Both the position numbers and the translations under genes were made by a program. A stretch of 64,000 nucleotides of DNA from JBBIPA01 sp963820495 (GTDB lineage Bacteria; Chloroflexota; Dehalococcoidia; GIF9; UBA5629), in contig CAWGAF010000002.1 of the NCBI GenBank assembly GCA_963820495.1, positions 744,001-808,000 on the forward strand. Direction: 5' to 3'. Positions 35,125 through 43,499 of the stretch are shown piece after piece. The notes beneath the pieces are model-generated. The model saw only the letters and a list, made by a program, of their open reading frames with translations. It did not search any database and was not told the origin of the DNA. Position 1 is the stretch's first letter; every line of letters starts with the position of its first letter.

Positions 35125-35496
35125 GTGAAGACATGGAAGCCAACAGTTGCTGGTATTCTGGCTATAGTCGCTGGTGCTGGAGGGGTTATTGTATGGACTC
35201 TGATCATTTTGGGCGTATTCATATTCCTTATTGCTTCTAGTACATCAGGAGGGATGAATCTGCCGATATTGCACTCAAAATTGATACCGGTTTGGGTTGC
35301 CCTTTTGGCGATACCATTTATGGCGCTGTCGATTTTGGCTATCGTAGGTGGTGTTTTTGCTCTTCACAGGAGGATTTGGGGATTAGCACTGGCGGGTTCG
35401 ATTGGTGCGCTGTTTTGCTCAACAGTTCTTGGGGTCGTGGCAATTATATTTACAGTACTATCAAAGGACGAATTCGAGCAATCGAAGACTCAATAA
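35125..35496 (+). CDS. Small four-helix membrane protein of unknown function
   Basis: This 123-residue protein has hydrophobic segments at ~6-37 (interrupted), ~53-78 and ~84-111, and a short charged tail. The helices are glycine- and alanine-rich (GILAIVAGAGGVIVW, LSILAIVGGVFALHRR, AGSIGALFCSTVLGVVAII), a pattern seen in DUF4064-like small membrane proteins. The GTG start at 35125 follows a strong AGGGAGGGA site. No partner gene suggests a role. The 249 bp upstream contain no other gene. Confidence 0.6.
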   Translation: MKTWKPTVAGILAIVAGAGGVIVWTLIILGVFIFLIASSTSGGMNLPILHSKLIPVWVALLAIPFMALSILAIVGGVFALHRRIWGLALAGSIGALFCSTVLGVVAIIFTVLSKDEFEQSKTQ

Positions 35497-35594
35497 AGTA
35501 AACAGACACTTTTTGGGTAATTCGCTCTTCTAAAGTTCTACAGACAGACTTCCTGGATGGGGTTTGGCTAACACTTAATCTATCGCAGACTAGC

Positions 35595-35624
35595 TTGACA
35601 CCTGTTAATAGCAGAAGTTATACT
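35595..35624 (+). promoter_or_regulatory. Promoter of tRNA-Ile
   Basis: A perfect TTGACA (35595-35600) and TATACT (35619-35624), spacer 18, end 9 bp before the tRNA. Confidence 0.8.
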
Positions 35625-35633
35625 TTTCGGCGC

Positions 35634-35710
35634 GGGCCATTAGCTCAGTTGGTTAGAGCACGGTCCTGATAAGACCGGGGTCTGTGGTTCGAATCCACAA
35701 TGGCCCACCA
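35634..35710 (+). tRNA. tRNA-Ile (anticodon GAU)
   Basis: Acceptor GGGCCAT pairs with ATGGCCC, followed by A and encoded CCA. The anticodon loop is CTGATAA with anticodon GAT. The D-arm AGCTCAGTTGGTTAGAGC and T-arm GTGGTTCGAATCCAC are standard. Confidence 0.96.
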
Positions 35711-35745
35711 TACTGCGTAGGAGACAAAACTCCTACTCTTTTCTG

Positions 35746-36177
35746 CTAAAACTTAATCCTCGGTATCTGCTCTTCCTTCATGTTGTTAGCCATTGTCCAG
35801 AAGTAGGCTTCACCAGAATGTACGCGCATTACGGCTAGCAGTGGGTCATCTGGTCCCTTTATGCCCATTCCTGTTAAAAATGGCCTGTCGGTGAGGACCT
35901 TATTTTTGTGGGTGCTATCATTGATAAATTCAACTTTGCCAGTGACTCTCAGCACTGTTCCCAAGTCTGGACCTGGGTCATAAAAGCAAATCGCTACTTT
36001 ATTATTTGCCTTCAGTTGTTTGCAGACTGACTTTGTAGACTCTGTCTGGAAATAGAAGCCTTTATCATCTGCAAACCACATTTGAAGGACTCTGACATCA
36101 GGTTGATTACCTTGCGCAGTAGCAATGTGACAGACTGGGTGTTCATTAGCAAATTTGATACAATCCTGGAAATTCAT
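35746..36177 (-). CDS. Pyridoxamine 5'-phosphate oxidase-like flavin-binding protein
   Basis: The ATG at 36177 gives 143 residues beginning MNFQDCIKFANEHPVCHIAT. An AAAGGA site lies ~9 nt upstream. A longer frame reaching 36237 has no such site. The split-barrel pattern is clear: CHIATAQGNQPDVRVLQMWF, GFYFQTESTKSVCKQL, NKVAICFYDPGPDLGTVLRV. Members bind FMN or F420 and reduce varied substrates, and the substrate here is unknown. It lies alone between tRNA-Ile and the molybdenum-enzyme region. Confidence 0.8.
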   Translation of the reverse strand: MNFQDCIKFANEHPVCHIATAQGNQPDVRVLQMWFADDKGFYFQTESTKSVCKQLKANNKVAICFYDPGPDLGTVLRVTGKVEFINDSTHKNKVLTDRPFLTGMGIKGPDDPLLAVMRVHSGEAYFWTMANNMKEEQIPRIKF

Positions 36178-36286
36178 AGCTTGTTCCTTTCTAAGTATTA
36201 GTTGCGAAATTTTAATGCTTGATGTTACTGCTGTCAACTCAGTGTAATTTAGAGATTAATGAAAAATATCCTGTTCAACCCCCTTT

Positions 36287-36356
36287 ATCCCCCAGTCTTG
36301 GGGGATTTGGGAATCCGGGGGACTCCCCCAGACCCTCGGCCCCGACTCGTCGGGGC
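36287..36356. repeat. Cluster of three GC-rich hairpins
   Basis: Three consecutive palindromes stand in a 70-bp GC-rich island within AT-rich DNA: ATCCCCC/GGGGGAT (36287-36306), GGGGG/CCCCC (36317-36329) and GCCCCGAC/GTCGGGGC (36339-36356). They lie between two leftward genes. It may be a REP-like dispersed repeat or a terminator array for the gene at 36407-37153. Confidence 0.55.
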
Positions 36357-36406
36357 ACCACTGAGCAATTCAGAGCGGTAGCTTAAACAGTTGAATCCAT
36401 TCTCAG

Positions 36407-37153
36407 CTATAGTTCAAGCAGTTTTCTTTCTTCTGCCGATAGACTTTTCCTAAAGCTCTTGAGTTTTGTTTCGCCTTTCTTAGTTACAAAAGCTTTCCCA
36501 TTCTGGATTTCGAGATAGCGCATGAGCTCAAGCTCTTCGACCAAACATTGAACTAGTATCGGTGATAGCGGAGGGGATATCTCGTCTCTTTGCTTTTTAG
36601 GAAATTCGTTCAATATCTTAGCTACATTTATTCCTGGTTTTGGTAAAACCTTGCTCAATATAGCCATCTGCCTTCTAAAAAAGGTTGTATCATAGCCTTT
36701 TTCAGATAAGTCAAATGCCTCGAGTTTCAAGACCACGGCGGTCCTAAAGTCTGGACAAATTACGGTAATATCTTTGGCGACAGTTCTTTCCTTATGCGGT
36801 GGCCACTTCCAAGCATTTGGAGGTAGCAGATGTGACATATGGTAAGGAGGATCAACGATTGTTTTCATGACGTTTCTAAATCCAATCCCATCATATTTTT
36901 TCTGGCTGGAATCACGCACGCAGAGAGAATCATACCAGAAGGGGAAATAATAGTAAGGCTCTACATACCTGGGCCCAGCGGCACGGAGTGCATCAACCTT
37001 TGGGGTGAGCAGAGGCCATATGCTGGCACACAATCTTCCGATATATTTTTCTCCATCCCAAATGATTTCGTCGCCGATTTTCTGCCCGAAGTGACAGGGA
37101 TACTTGGTTTCGTCTCCCAGGAAAGCAATGACGGTTCCTTTAACTTGAAACAT
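36407..37153 (-). CDS. Uncharacterised 248-residue protein, paralogue of 62181-62927 (TIGR04076-like N-terminus)
   Basis: The N-terminal ~90 residues (YPCHFGQKIGDEIIWDGEKY, GRLCASIWPLLTPKVDAL) resemble the small TIGR04076 family, with CHF and LC cysteines that might bind metal. The middle includes SQKKYDGIGFRNV. The C-terminus (ISPPLSPILVQCLVEELEL, then EIQNGKAFVTKKGETKL) looks like a winged-helix unit. The paralogue has the same length and layout. Both copies neighbour transhydroxylase-like genes: this one is divergent from the first large subunit. It may help maturation, sense metal or regulate. The role is unproven. Confidence 0.6.
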   Translation of the reverse strand: MFQVKGTVIAFLGDETKYPCHFGQKIGDEIIWDGEKYIGRLCASIWPLLTPKVDALRAAGPRYVEPYYYFPFWYDSLCVRDSSQKKYDGIGFRNVMKTIVDPPYHMSHLLPPNAWKWPPHKERTVAKDITVICPDFRTAVVLKLEAFDLSEKGYDTTFFRRQMAILSKVLPKPGINVAKILNEFPKKQRDEISPPLSPILVQCLVEELELMRYLEIQNGKAFVTKKGETKLKSFRKSLSAEERKLLEL

Positions 37154-37272
37154 GTATAAATCCCTCCTTTATTATTGATTGAAGCACTTTCGATGCTAAA
37201 TCTAGAGACAGAAGTTTTATCTGCTATGTATATTGTAGTATAAATATCACAATATGAAACTACAAATCACTA

Positions 37273-37301
37273 TTGACAACAATTAAATTTTACGGTAGAC
37301 T
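37273..37301 (+). promoter_or_regulatory. Probable promoter of the first transhydroxylase-like operon
   Basis: TTGACA (37273-37278), a 17-bp spacer and TAGACT (37296-37301) lie in the 387-bp gap between divergent genes, leaving a ~235-nt leader before the large-subunit ATG. Nothing else in the gap is recognisable, apart from a weak TTGTAGT/ACTACAA inverted repeat at 37233-37265. Confidence 0.55.
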
Positions 37302-37540
37302 TCGAAAAACTACATATATTATTATATCAAACAGCTTTATAGCATGTGATACCTGGTTATTAACTTGATTTTAGCTCTGTTGTTGCCCCGATTAAAGGAT
37401 AAGATACAGTAATTATCGGGGGTGGTTAATAAAAATAGAAGGATAACAAAAGGGGAGGTATATGTGAAATTAATAATGCGTTGTTTGAAGTAAGATTTGC
37501 TTATTTAGGTTCCAGTAAATGTGCAGGAAGGAGTTGATTT

Positions 37541-40051
37541 ATGGCGGAACAAGTTTTTATGAATGCTACAATTGTCGGCCCGGTTTTAGTATATGTAAAA
37601 GACGGCAAGATAGTCAGAATGCGACCATTGGTGGTTGACGAAGGTGATTTGAAGCCATGGACAATCGATGCCAATGGCAAAAGGTACTCTCCTCCAGCGA
37701 AGCTTAAGGTCGGGTCTTGTGCTATGGCGGCTAGAACACAAATCTATACCGATGACAGGATCCTGTATCCGATGAAGAGAATCGGCTTTGACCCAAAAGG
37801 TGATAGGCATCCTGAAACAAGGGGCAAGGCTGGTTATGAGCGGATAAACTGGGACGAGGCGCTGGATATAATCATTAGTGAGATGAAGAGAATCAGAGAG
37901 GCATATGGCCCATCAGCCATTGGCGCACTGGATCAAGACCATCATAATTGGGGCATTGTTGGATATAGATTCGGACCGTATTTTAGATTCTTCAACACCA
38001 TTGGATTTACCGAAGTCCTACACAACCCCGATAGCTGGGAAGGTTGGCATTGGGGTGCTCCCCATGCATACGGCTTCTGGTGGAGATTGGGTATGCCGGA
38101 ACAGTTCGACCTTCTGGAAGAAACTTTGAAATATTCTGATATGATAGTTTATTGGGCGGTTGATCCTGATTATATACGCGCAGCATATAACGGCCAGGAA
38201 TCAGCAATCTGGTTCCAGTGGCTTAAGGATTCAGGCAAAAAACAAATATTTATTGATCCCTTTTGTAACTATACTGCTTCAATCATAGCTGACAAATGGA
38301 TAGCGCCGAGGCCGGGCACTGATGTTGCCCTGGCTTTGGGAATAGCCTATGTCTGGATAAAAGAGAACACGTATGATAAGGACTATATTGCTAAGCGTAC
38401 TATTGGGTTCGACGAATTTAAAGCGTATGTTCTAGGTAAAGAGGATGGAGTACCCAAGACACCGAAATGGGCTGAGGAGGTAAGTGGTGTTCCATCACGA
38501 GTCATAGAGGCTCTGGCCCAGGAATGGGCTTCGAAGAGAACCATGATTATGGGTGCTGGAATGGGGGGTGCCTGCAGGACAGCCTATGCGCATGAATGGG
38601 CAAGAATAGTGGTATTGCTTCAAGCGATGCAGGGGCTAGGCAAGCCCGGGGTTAATTTATGGGGTAATGCCGATGGAGCTCCTGCCAATTATAATGTTTT
38701 CTTCCCGGCATACGCTGATCTCGATGGTATGATGAGTTTCAGCCGAGCAGCCAAGAAAAAGGCTATTAATCCCGTTGAGCAGCGTCTATACAGGTTACTT
38801 CTGGCTGATTCCATCTTGAACCCGCCGGTTAAGTGGATGGGTGAAGGATTCTGCGGGCAGCAGTTGGAACAGCAATTTAAGAAGTTTGTTTATCCTATGC
38901 CGGGATGCTCGGAAATAAAGATGTTTTACCGCTATGGTGGTGCTTCCATGGGAACTATGACCGAGGGGAACAAGATAGCGAAAATGTACCAGAGCCCCAA
39001 GCTCGATTTTGTGGTTAATCAGGACTGTTGGTGGTGTACTGAAACTAAGTTTGCTGATATTGTTTTGCCGGCATGCACCAATCTGGAGCGCAATGATATA
39101 GCGGAATTTGGGGAGGCTGGTGGATATCTCAAGTGGGGTGTCACTGGCTCTAATTACCGAGTCATCGTATATCAGAGGAAGTGCATTGAGCGACTGGGAG
39201 AGTCTAAATCAGATTACTGGATTTTTTCTCAACTGGCAAAGGGGTTGGGAGTTTGGGAAGACTTTTCCGATGGAGGTAAGTCAGAAGATGACTGGATTAA
39301 GGCTTACTTCGAAATATCTGACCTGCCAAAGTATATTTCCTGGGAAGAGTTCGAGAAGAAGGGTTACTATGTGGTGCCTCTTCCAGAACCCTATGAGTTT
39401 AAGCCTGCTTTTCGCTGGTATTACGAGGGTAGAACATGCGATACTTTTGATACGCTTAACCCCAAGTTGGGCACTGATAAAGCTCATGAGCTGGGCACCT
39501 ACAGCGGCAAAATAGAATTCGCCTCTGAAGACCTTAAGCAACACACCCCTGATGATAAGGAAAGGCCACCGGTTCCTCACTACATTCCAAGCTGGGAAGG
39601 GCATAGTTCTGAACTTGCCAAGAAATATCCTCTGCAAATGATATCGCCGCATCCCAGATATTCTTTCCATAGCCATTTTGACAAAGAGGGTTCCTGGGTT
39701 AATGATATTCCTGCTCACCGCCAACTTAAAAATGGGTATTACTATTGGTCGGTGCGCATCCATCCACAAGATGCTGAAGCACGAGGTATTAAAGAAGGAG
39801 ATGTCGTCAGGCTTTACAATGACCGCGGGGTAGTCCTTGGGGCCGCACTGGTTACGGAACGTATAAGACCTGGAGTAATTCACAGCTACTGCTCCAGCGG
39901 GAAATATGATCCTGCGGAGCCGGGTAAGCCCTATACTATGGATAGAGGTGGTTGTGTGAACCTGCTCACTTCTGACCGGCTCATGTCTAAGAATGTGCCG
40001 GGTATGGCACCAAATTCATGTCTCATCGAAATTGAAAAGTGGGAGGCATAA
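37541..40051 (+). CDS. Transhydroxylase-like molybdopterin oxidoreductase large subunit 1 (DMSO reductase family)
   Basis: This 836-residue bis-MGD molybdenum enzyme has no N-terminal Fe-S cysteine motif and no Tat signal, so it is cytoplasmic. Around the active site, His134, Tyr142, Asp164, Ser165 and Trp166 (DHHNWG…GY…NPDSWEGW) reproduce the spacing of His144, Tyr152, Asp174, Ser175 (the Mo ligand) and Trp176 that I recall from Pelobacter pyrogallol-phloroglucinol transhydroxylase. Later segments include PRPGTDVALALGIAYVW and the C-terminal barrel ending RPGVIHSYCSSGKYDP. A three-cluster small subunit follows after 4 bp. It probably moves or adds hydroxyl groups on an aromatic ring. Substrate unknown. 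Confidence 0.85.
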   Translation: MAEQVFMNATIVGPVLVYVKDGKIVRMRPLVVDEGDLKPWTIDANGKRYSPPAKLKVGSCAMAARTQIYTDDRILYPMKRIGFDPKGDRHPETRGKAGYERINWDEALDIIISEMKRIREAYGPSAIGALDQDHHNWGIVGYRFGPYFRFFNTIGFTEVLHNPDSWEGWHWGAPHAYGFWWRLGMPEQFDLLEETLKYSDMIVYWAVDPDYIRAAYNGQESAIWFQWLKDSGKKQIFIDPFCNYTASIIADKWIAPRPGTDVALALGIAYVWIKENTYDKDYIAKRTIGFDEFKAYVLGKEDGVPKTPKWAEEVSGVPSRVIEALAQEWASKRTMIMGAGMGGACRTAYAHEWARIVVLLQAMQGLGKPGVNLWGNADGAPANYNVFFPAYADLDGMMSFSRAAKKKAINPVEQRLYRLLLADSILNPPVKWMGEGFCGQQLEQQFKKFVYPMPGCSEIKMFYRYGGASMGTMTEGNKIAKMYQSPKLDFVVNQDCWWCTETKFADIVLPACTNLERNDIAEFGEAGGYLKWGVTGSNYRVIVYQRKCIERLGESKSDYWIFSQLAKGLGVWEDFSDGGKSEDDWIKAYFEISDLPKYISWEEFEKKGYYVVPLPEPYEFKPAFRWYYEGRTCDTFDTLNPKLGTDKAHELGTYSGKIEFASEDLKQHTPDDKERPPVPHYIPSWEGHSSELAKKYPLQMISPHPRYSFHSHFDKEGSWVNDIPAHRQLKNGYYYWSVRIHPQDAEARGIKEGDVVRLYNDRGVVLGAALVTERIRPGVIHSYCSSGKYDPAEPGKPYTMDRGGCVNLLTSDRLMSKNVPGMAPNSCLIEIEKWEA

Positions 40052-40055
40052 TCAA

Positions 40056-40895
40056 ATGGCAAGATATGGCTTATTGATTGACATGAACAGATGCAATGGC
40101 TGCTACGGCTGTTTTTTGGCCTGTAGAGACGAATTCTGTGGCAATGATTATCCACCTTATTCTGCGGCACAGCCTTACTCAGGGCATTTCTGGATGCGCA
40201 TTGTTGAGCGTGAACGTGGTGCTTTCCCAAAGGTTAAGATGGCCTACATCCGTATACCCTGTATGCAGTGTGACGACCCTATGTGCGTTAAGCAAGCACA
40301 GGACAATGCCGTTTACAAACGCCAGGATGGAATCGTCATTATCGACCCCGTAAAAGCTAAAGGGCATAAGGAAATACTTTCGTCGTGTCCCTACCGGGTT
40401 ATCTACTGGAATGAGGAGTTACAACTGCCTCAAAAATGCACTTTTTGTGCTCACTTACTGGACCAGGGGTGGAAGGAGCCGAGATGCGTTGAGTTTTGTC
40501 CCACCAATGCTCTGATTTTTGGTGACCTTGATAATCCTAACAGTGAGATTTCACAGAGGCTAGCCAGTGAAAAGGCTGAGCCCCTTCGTTCTGAGTTTGG
40601 AATGAAGGAGAAGGTGCTGTATCTTAACATGCCCAGGCGATTTATTGCTGGAAGTGTGGTCTTTGGCGATACTGATAAATGTGCCGAAAATGTAACGGTG
40701 AACCTGATTGGTGATAGTGAACAGAAAACAACTAAAACCAACAATTATGGCGATTTTGAATTTGAAGGTCTTCCTAAAGATAAGGACTACACTGTGCAGA
40801 TTAAGCATCGGGGTTATAAGACTAAAGAGCTAAAAACACGCACTAAAATCGACGTTTATCTGGGGGATATATTACTGTCGAAAACTGCCAGCTAA
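40056..40895 (+). CDS. Transhydroxylase-like small subunit 1: three-cluster ferredoxin with C-terminal beta-sandwich domain
   Basis: The ATG at 40056 gives 279 residues beginning MARYGLLIDMNRCNGC. An earlier in-frame start would overlap the large subunit. Cluster cysteines are 13, 16, 19, 23; 69, 72, 77, 111; and 128, 131, 144, 148. The four cysteines of a fourth cluster are replaced (Ala81, Ala101, His104, Ile107). Transhydroxylase small subunits likewise bind three [4Fe-4S] clusters. Residues ~196-279 (FIAGSVVFGDTDKCAENVT, YGDFEFEGLPKDKDYTVQI) form a Cna-B/transthyretin-like domain, also found in that enzyme. It passes electrons to or stabilises the large subunit. Confidence 0.88.
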   Translation: MARYGLLIDMNRCNGCYGCFLACRDEFCGNDYPPYSAAQPYSGHFWMRIVERERGAFPKVKMAYIRIPCMQCDDPMCVKQAQDNAVYKRQDGIVIIDPVKAKGHKEILSSCPYRVIYWNEELQLPQKCTFCAHLLDQGWKEPRCVEFCPTNALIFGDLDNPNSEISQRLASEKAEPLRSEFGMKEKVLYLNMPRRFIAGSVVFGDTDKCAENVTVNLIGDSEQKTTKTNNYGDFEFEGLPKDKDYTVQIKHRGYKTKELKTRTKIDVYLGDILLSKTAS

Positions 40896-40969
40896 ATCCA
40901 AACTTGCTATGTAGCATTTATAAGAGGTGACAGTGGCGGGAGCACCTATTTCAGTAAAGAGGAGATATA

Positions 40970-43495
40970 ATGTTCGAACAAATTTTGACCCAATGTACTT
41001 CGGGTGGGGCTGTCTGGGTACACGTTAAGGATGGGGTGATAACACGGATCCGACCTATAGTCTTTGATGATACAGACGCACCATCATGGACCATTGACGC
41101 AAGGGGAAGACAGTTTACACCCCCTAGGAAAACCTCACTAATGCCGTATATTGTAGCTGAAAGAGCCCGTATTTATTCTGAGAACAGGATCAAATATCCT
41201 TACAAAAGGGTAGATTTTAGTCCAAAAGGCAAGAGAAATCCCGAGAATAGGGGGAAGTCTGGCTATGAGCGGATAAGCTGGGGTGAAGCACTGGATATCG
41301 TCGCTGGCGAGATGAAAAGGATTAGGGAGACCTATGGACCAGCTGCCATTACCGCCAGCACGGGGTCTCACCACAACTGGGGTTTGTTATTTTATAAGAT
41401 GGGTCCTTTTGGCAGGTTTTTTAACATGCTTGGTTATACAATGTTACTTGACAACCCTGATAGCTGGGAAGGCTGGCACTGGGGTGCCATGCATACCTGG
41501 GGCTATCACTGGAAATTAGGCATAACCGATAATTTCGATATACTGGACGATGCCTTGAAAAATACCGATCAAGTAATCATGTGGTCGGTCGATCCTAATA
41601 CTACCACAGGTTATCCTGGCCAAGACTCTATCATCTGGCGTATCTGGCTAAGGGAGCTTGGCATCAAATTGATATTTATCGATCCCTGGTGCAACTTTAC
41701 CGCCAGCATGCTGGGTGACAAGTGGCTAGCACCGCGTCCTGGCACTGACGCAGCACTGGCAGAAGCTATTGCCTATGTGTGGATCAAAGAAGGAACTTAT
41801 GATAAATGGTTCGTGGAAAATCGTACTGTAGGATTCGATGAGTTTAAAAAACATATTCTCGGTGAGGATGATGGGGCTCCTCGGACTCCAGGATGGGCAG
41901 CAGAGATAACAGGTATTCCCACACGTGATATCACAGCGCTTGCCAGAGAATGGGCAGCAAAGCGGACTATGCTGGGTTGTGGTGCTATGTTAGGAGTCGC
42001 GGGAGCATGTCGGGCTGCTTATGCTACTGAATGGGCAAGGCTTATGGTGCTACTTATCTCAATGCAAGGCTTAGGCAAGCCCGGCGTCAATATCTGGGGT
42101 GGTGCCGCGATGGGTGCACCTTTGGATTTCACCTCGTTCCAGTTTCCAGGATATTCCTCTGCAGGATGGGATGCATTTGGACTGGTGGCTAAAAAATCAG
42201 CTTTTCCTGAGGGGAACAAGGTTACTCAGAAAGTTTACCGCTTACTCCTTCCCGAGTCTATCTTGAACCCACCAGTTACCTGGACAGGCGAAGGTTTCTG
42301 TGGGCAGTTTCTAGACCAGCAGTTTATACAATATACCTACCCGGAGCCCGGCAGCCCTGAGATTAAGATGCTTTACCGCCATGGTGGTTCTTACATCTCC
42401 ACCATGACTGAAACAGGCAGGTATGCAAAAATGTACCAGAGTCCCAAAATTGAATTCGTAGCCAATCAGGATTGTCACTGGCAGAGCGAGACGTGCTTCG
42501 CCGATATTATATTGCCAGCCAGCACCAATTTCGAACAGAGCGATATATCAGAAATGTCTGCCGCTGGAGGCTATGCTGTCAACAAGAGCGGCGCCAACCA
42601 CCGAGTCATTGTCTACCAGAAAAAGTGCATCGAACCTTTATGGGAATCGAAGCCAGATTGGGACATATACTGTGAACTTGCCAAGCGGCTAGGTTTTCTT
42701 AATGAGTACACCGAAGGGAACTCACGAGAAGATTGGATCAAAAAATTGTTTCATGCCACCTCGCTACCAAAACATGTTACTTATGATGATTTTAAGAAAA
42801 AAGGATACTTTATCGTCCCCTCCCATTTGGGAGATTACAAGCGTACCGTTTCCAACCGCTGGTTCTATGAAGGTCGTCCCTGCGAGGTGCCGGACCCTGT
42901 GAATCCCTTGATCGGAACTGATAAAGCAGATAAGCTGGCTACCTACAGCGGTAAGATAGAATTTGTATCACAAAGCCTGCTCAAGCATTTCCCAGATGAT
43001 AAAGAGAGGCCGCCGATGCCGCGTTATATCCCCAGTTGGGAAGGACATACTACCGAGTTGGCAAAAAAATATCCGCTTCAACTCATCTCAAGTCATGTGC
43101 GCTTTTCCTTTCATACACAGCATGATAATAAGATCCCCTGGCTTGACGAAATTCCAGTACATCGTATAAAAAAGGATGGGTATGCCTGGTGGCCGATGCG
43201 CATACATCTATCTGATGCTGAGCCCCGTGGCATTAGGCATGGAGATATTGTCAAGCTTTATAATGACCGTGGTGCCGTGCTGGGTATCGCCCAGATTACC
43301 GAGCGTGTCAGACCAGGAGTAATCCACTCCTATCAGGCTGGAGCCAAATATGACCCCATCGAGTTGGGCAAACCAGACAGCATAGATAAAGGGGGATGTG
43401 TCAACATACTGACCCCTTCACGGATGGTATCAAAGCACGCTTCAGGAATGGCTAATAACTCTTGTCTGGTAGAAATATGTAAGTGGGAGGTATAA
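40970..43495 (+). CDS. Transhydroxylase-like molybdopterin oxidoreductase large subunit 2
   Basis: This 841-residue paralogue of the gene at 37541 has the same active-site residues at identical positions: His134, Tyr142, Asp164, Ser165 and Trp166 (SHHNWG, FYKMG, NPDSWEGWHWG). The N-terminus (MFEQILTQCTSGGAVWVHVKDG) lacks a cluster motif and a signal peptide. An AGGAG site lies 5 nt before the ATG. Its own small subunit follows after 4 bp, so the pair looks like a tandem duplication of the upstream pair that has since diverged. Differences around the substrate pocket suggest a related but distinct substrate. Confidence 0.85.
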   Translation: MFEQILTQCTSGGAVWVHVKDGVITRIRPIVFDDTDAPSWTIDARGRQFTPPRKTSLMPYIVAERARIYSENRIKYPYKRVDFSPKGKRNPENRGKSGYERISWGEALDIVAGEMKRIRETYGPAAITASTGSHHNWGLLFYKMGPFGRFFNMLGYTMLLDNPDSWEGWHWGAMHTWGYHWKLGITDNFDILDDALKNTDQVIMWSVDPNTTTGYPGQDSIIWRIWLRELGIKLIFIDPWCNFTASMLGDKWLAPRPGTDAALAEAIAYVWIKEGTYDKWFVENRTVGFDEFKKHILGEDDGAPRTPGWAAEITGIPTRDITALAREWAAKRTMLGCGAMLGVAGACRAAYATEWARLMVLLISMQGLGKPGVNIWGGAAMGAPLDFTSFQFPGYSSAGWDAFGLVAKKSAFPEGNKVTQKVYRLLLPESILNPPVTWTGEGFCGQFLDQQFIQYTYPEPGSPEIKMLYRHGGSYISTMTETGRYAKMYQSPKIEFVANQDCHWQSETCFADIILPASTNFEQSDISEMSAAGGYAVNKSGANHRVIVYQKKCIEPLWESKPDWDIYCELAKRLGFLNEYTEGNSREDWIKKLFHATSLPKHVTYDDFKKKGYFIVPSHLGDYKRTVSNRWFYEGRPCEVPDPVNPLIGTDKADKLATYSGKIEFVSQSLLKHFPDDKERPPMPRYIPSWEGHTTELAKKYPLQLISSHVRFSFHTQHDNKIPWLDEIPVHRIKKDGYAWWPMRIHLSDAEPRGIRHGDIVKLYNDRGAVLGIAQITERVRPGVIHSYQAGAKYDPIELGKPDSIDKGGCVNILTPSRMVSKHASGMANNSCLVEICKWEV

Positions 43496-43499
43496 CAAA

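Noticed and set aside
37233..37265. TTGTAGT/ACTACAA inverted repeat in the divergent promoter region
   Set aside because: Seven bases in AT-rich DNA are not significant alone. It is mentioned only within the promoter entry.
39281..39883. 200-codon open frame on the - strand
   Set aside because: It is antisense to the C-terminal part of transhydroxylase-like large subunit 1 and has no family features.
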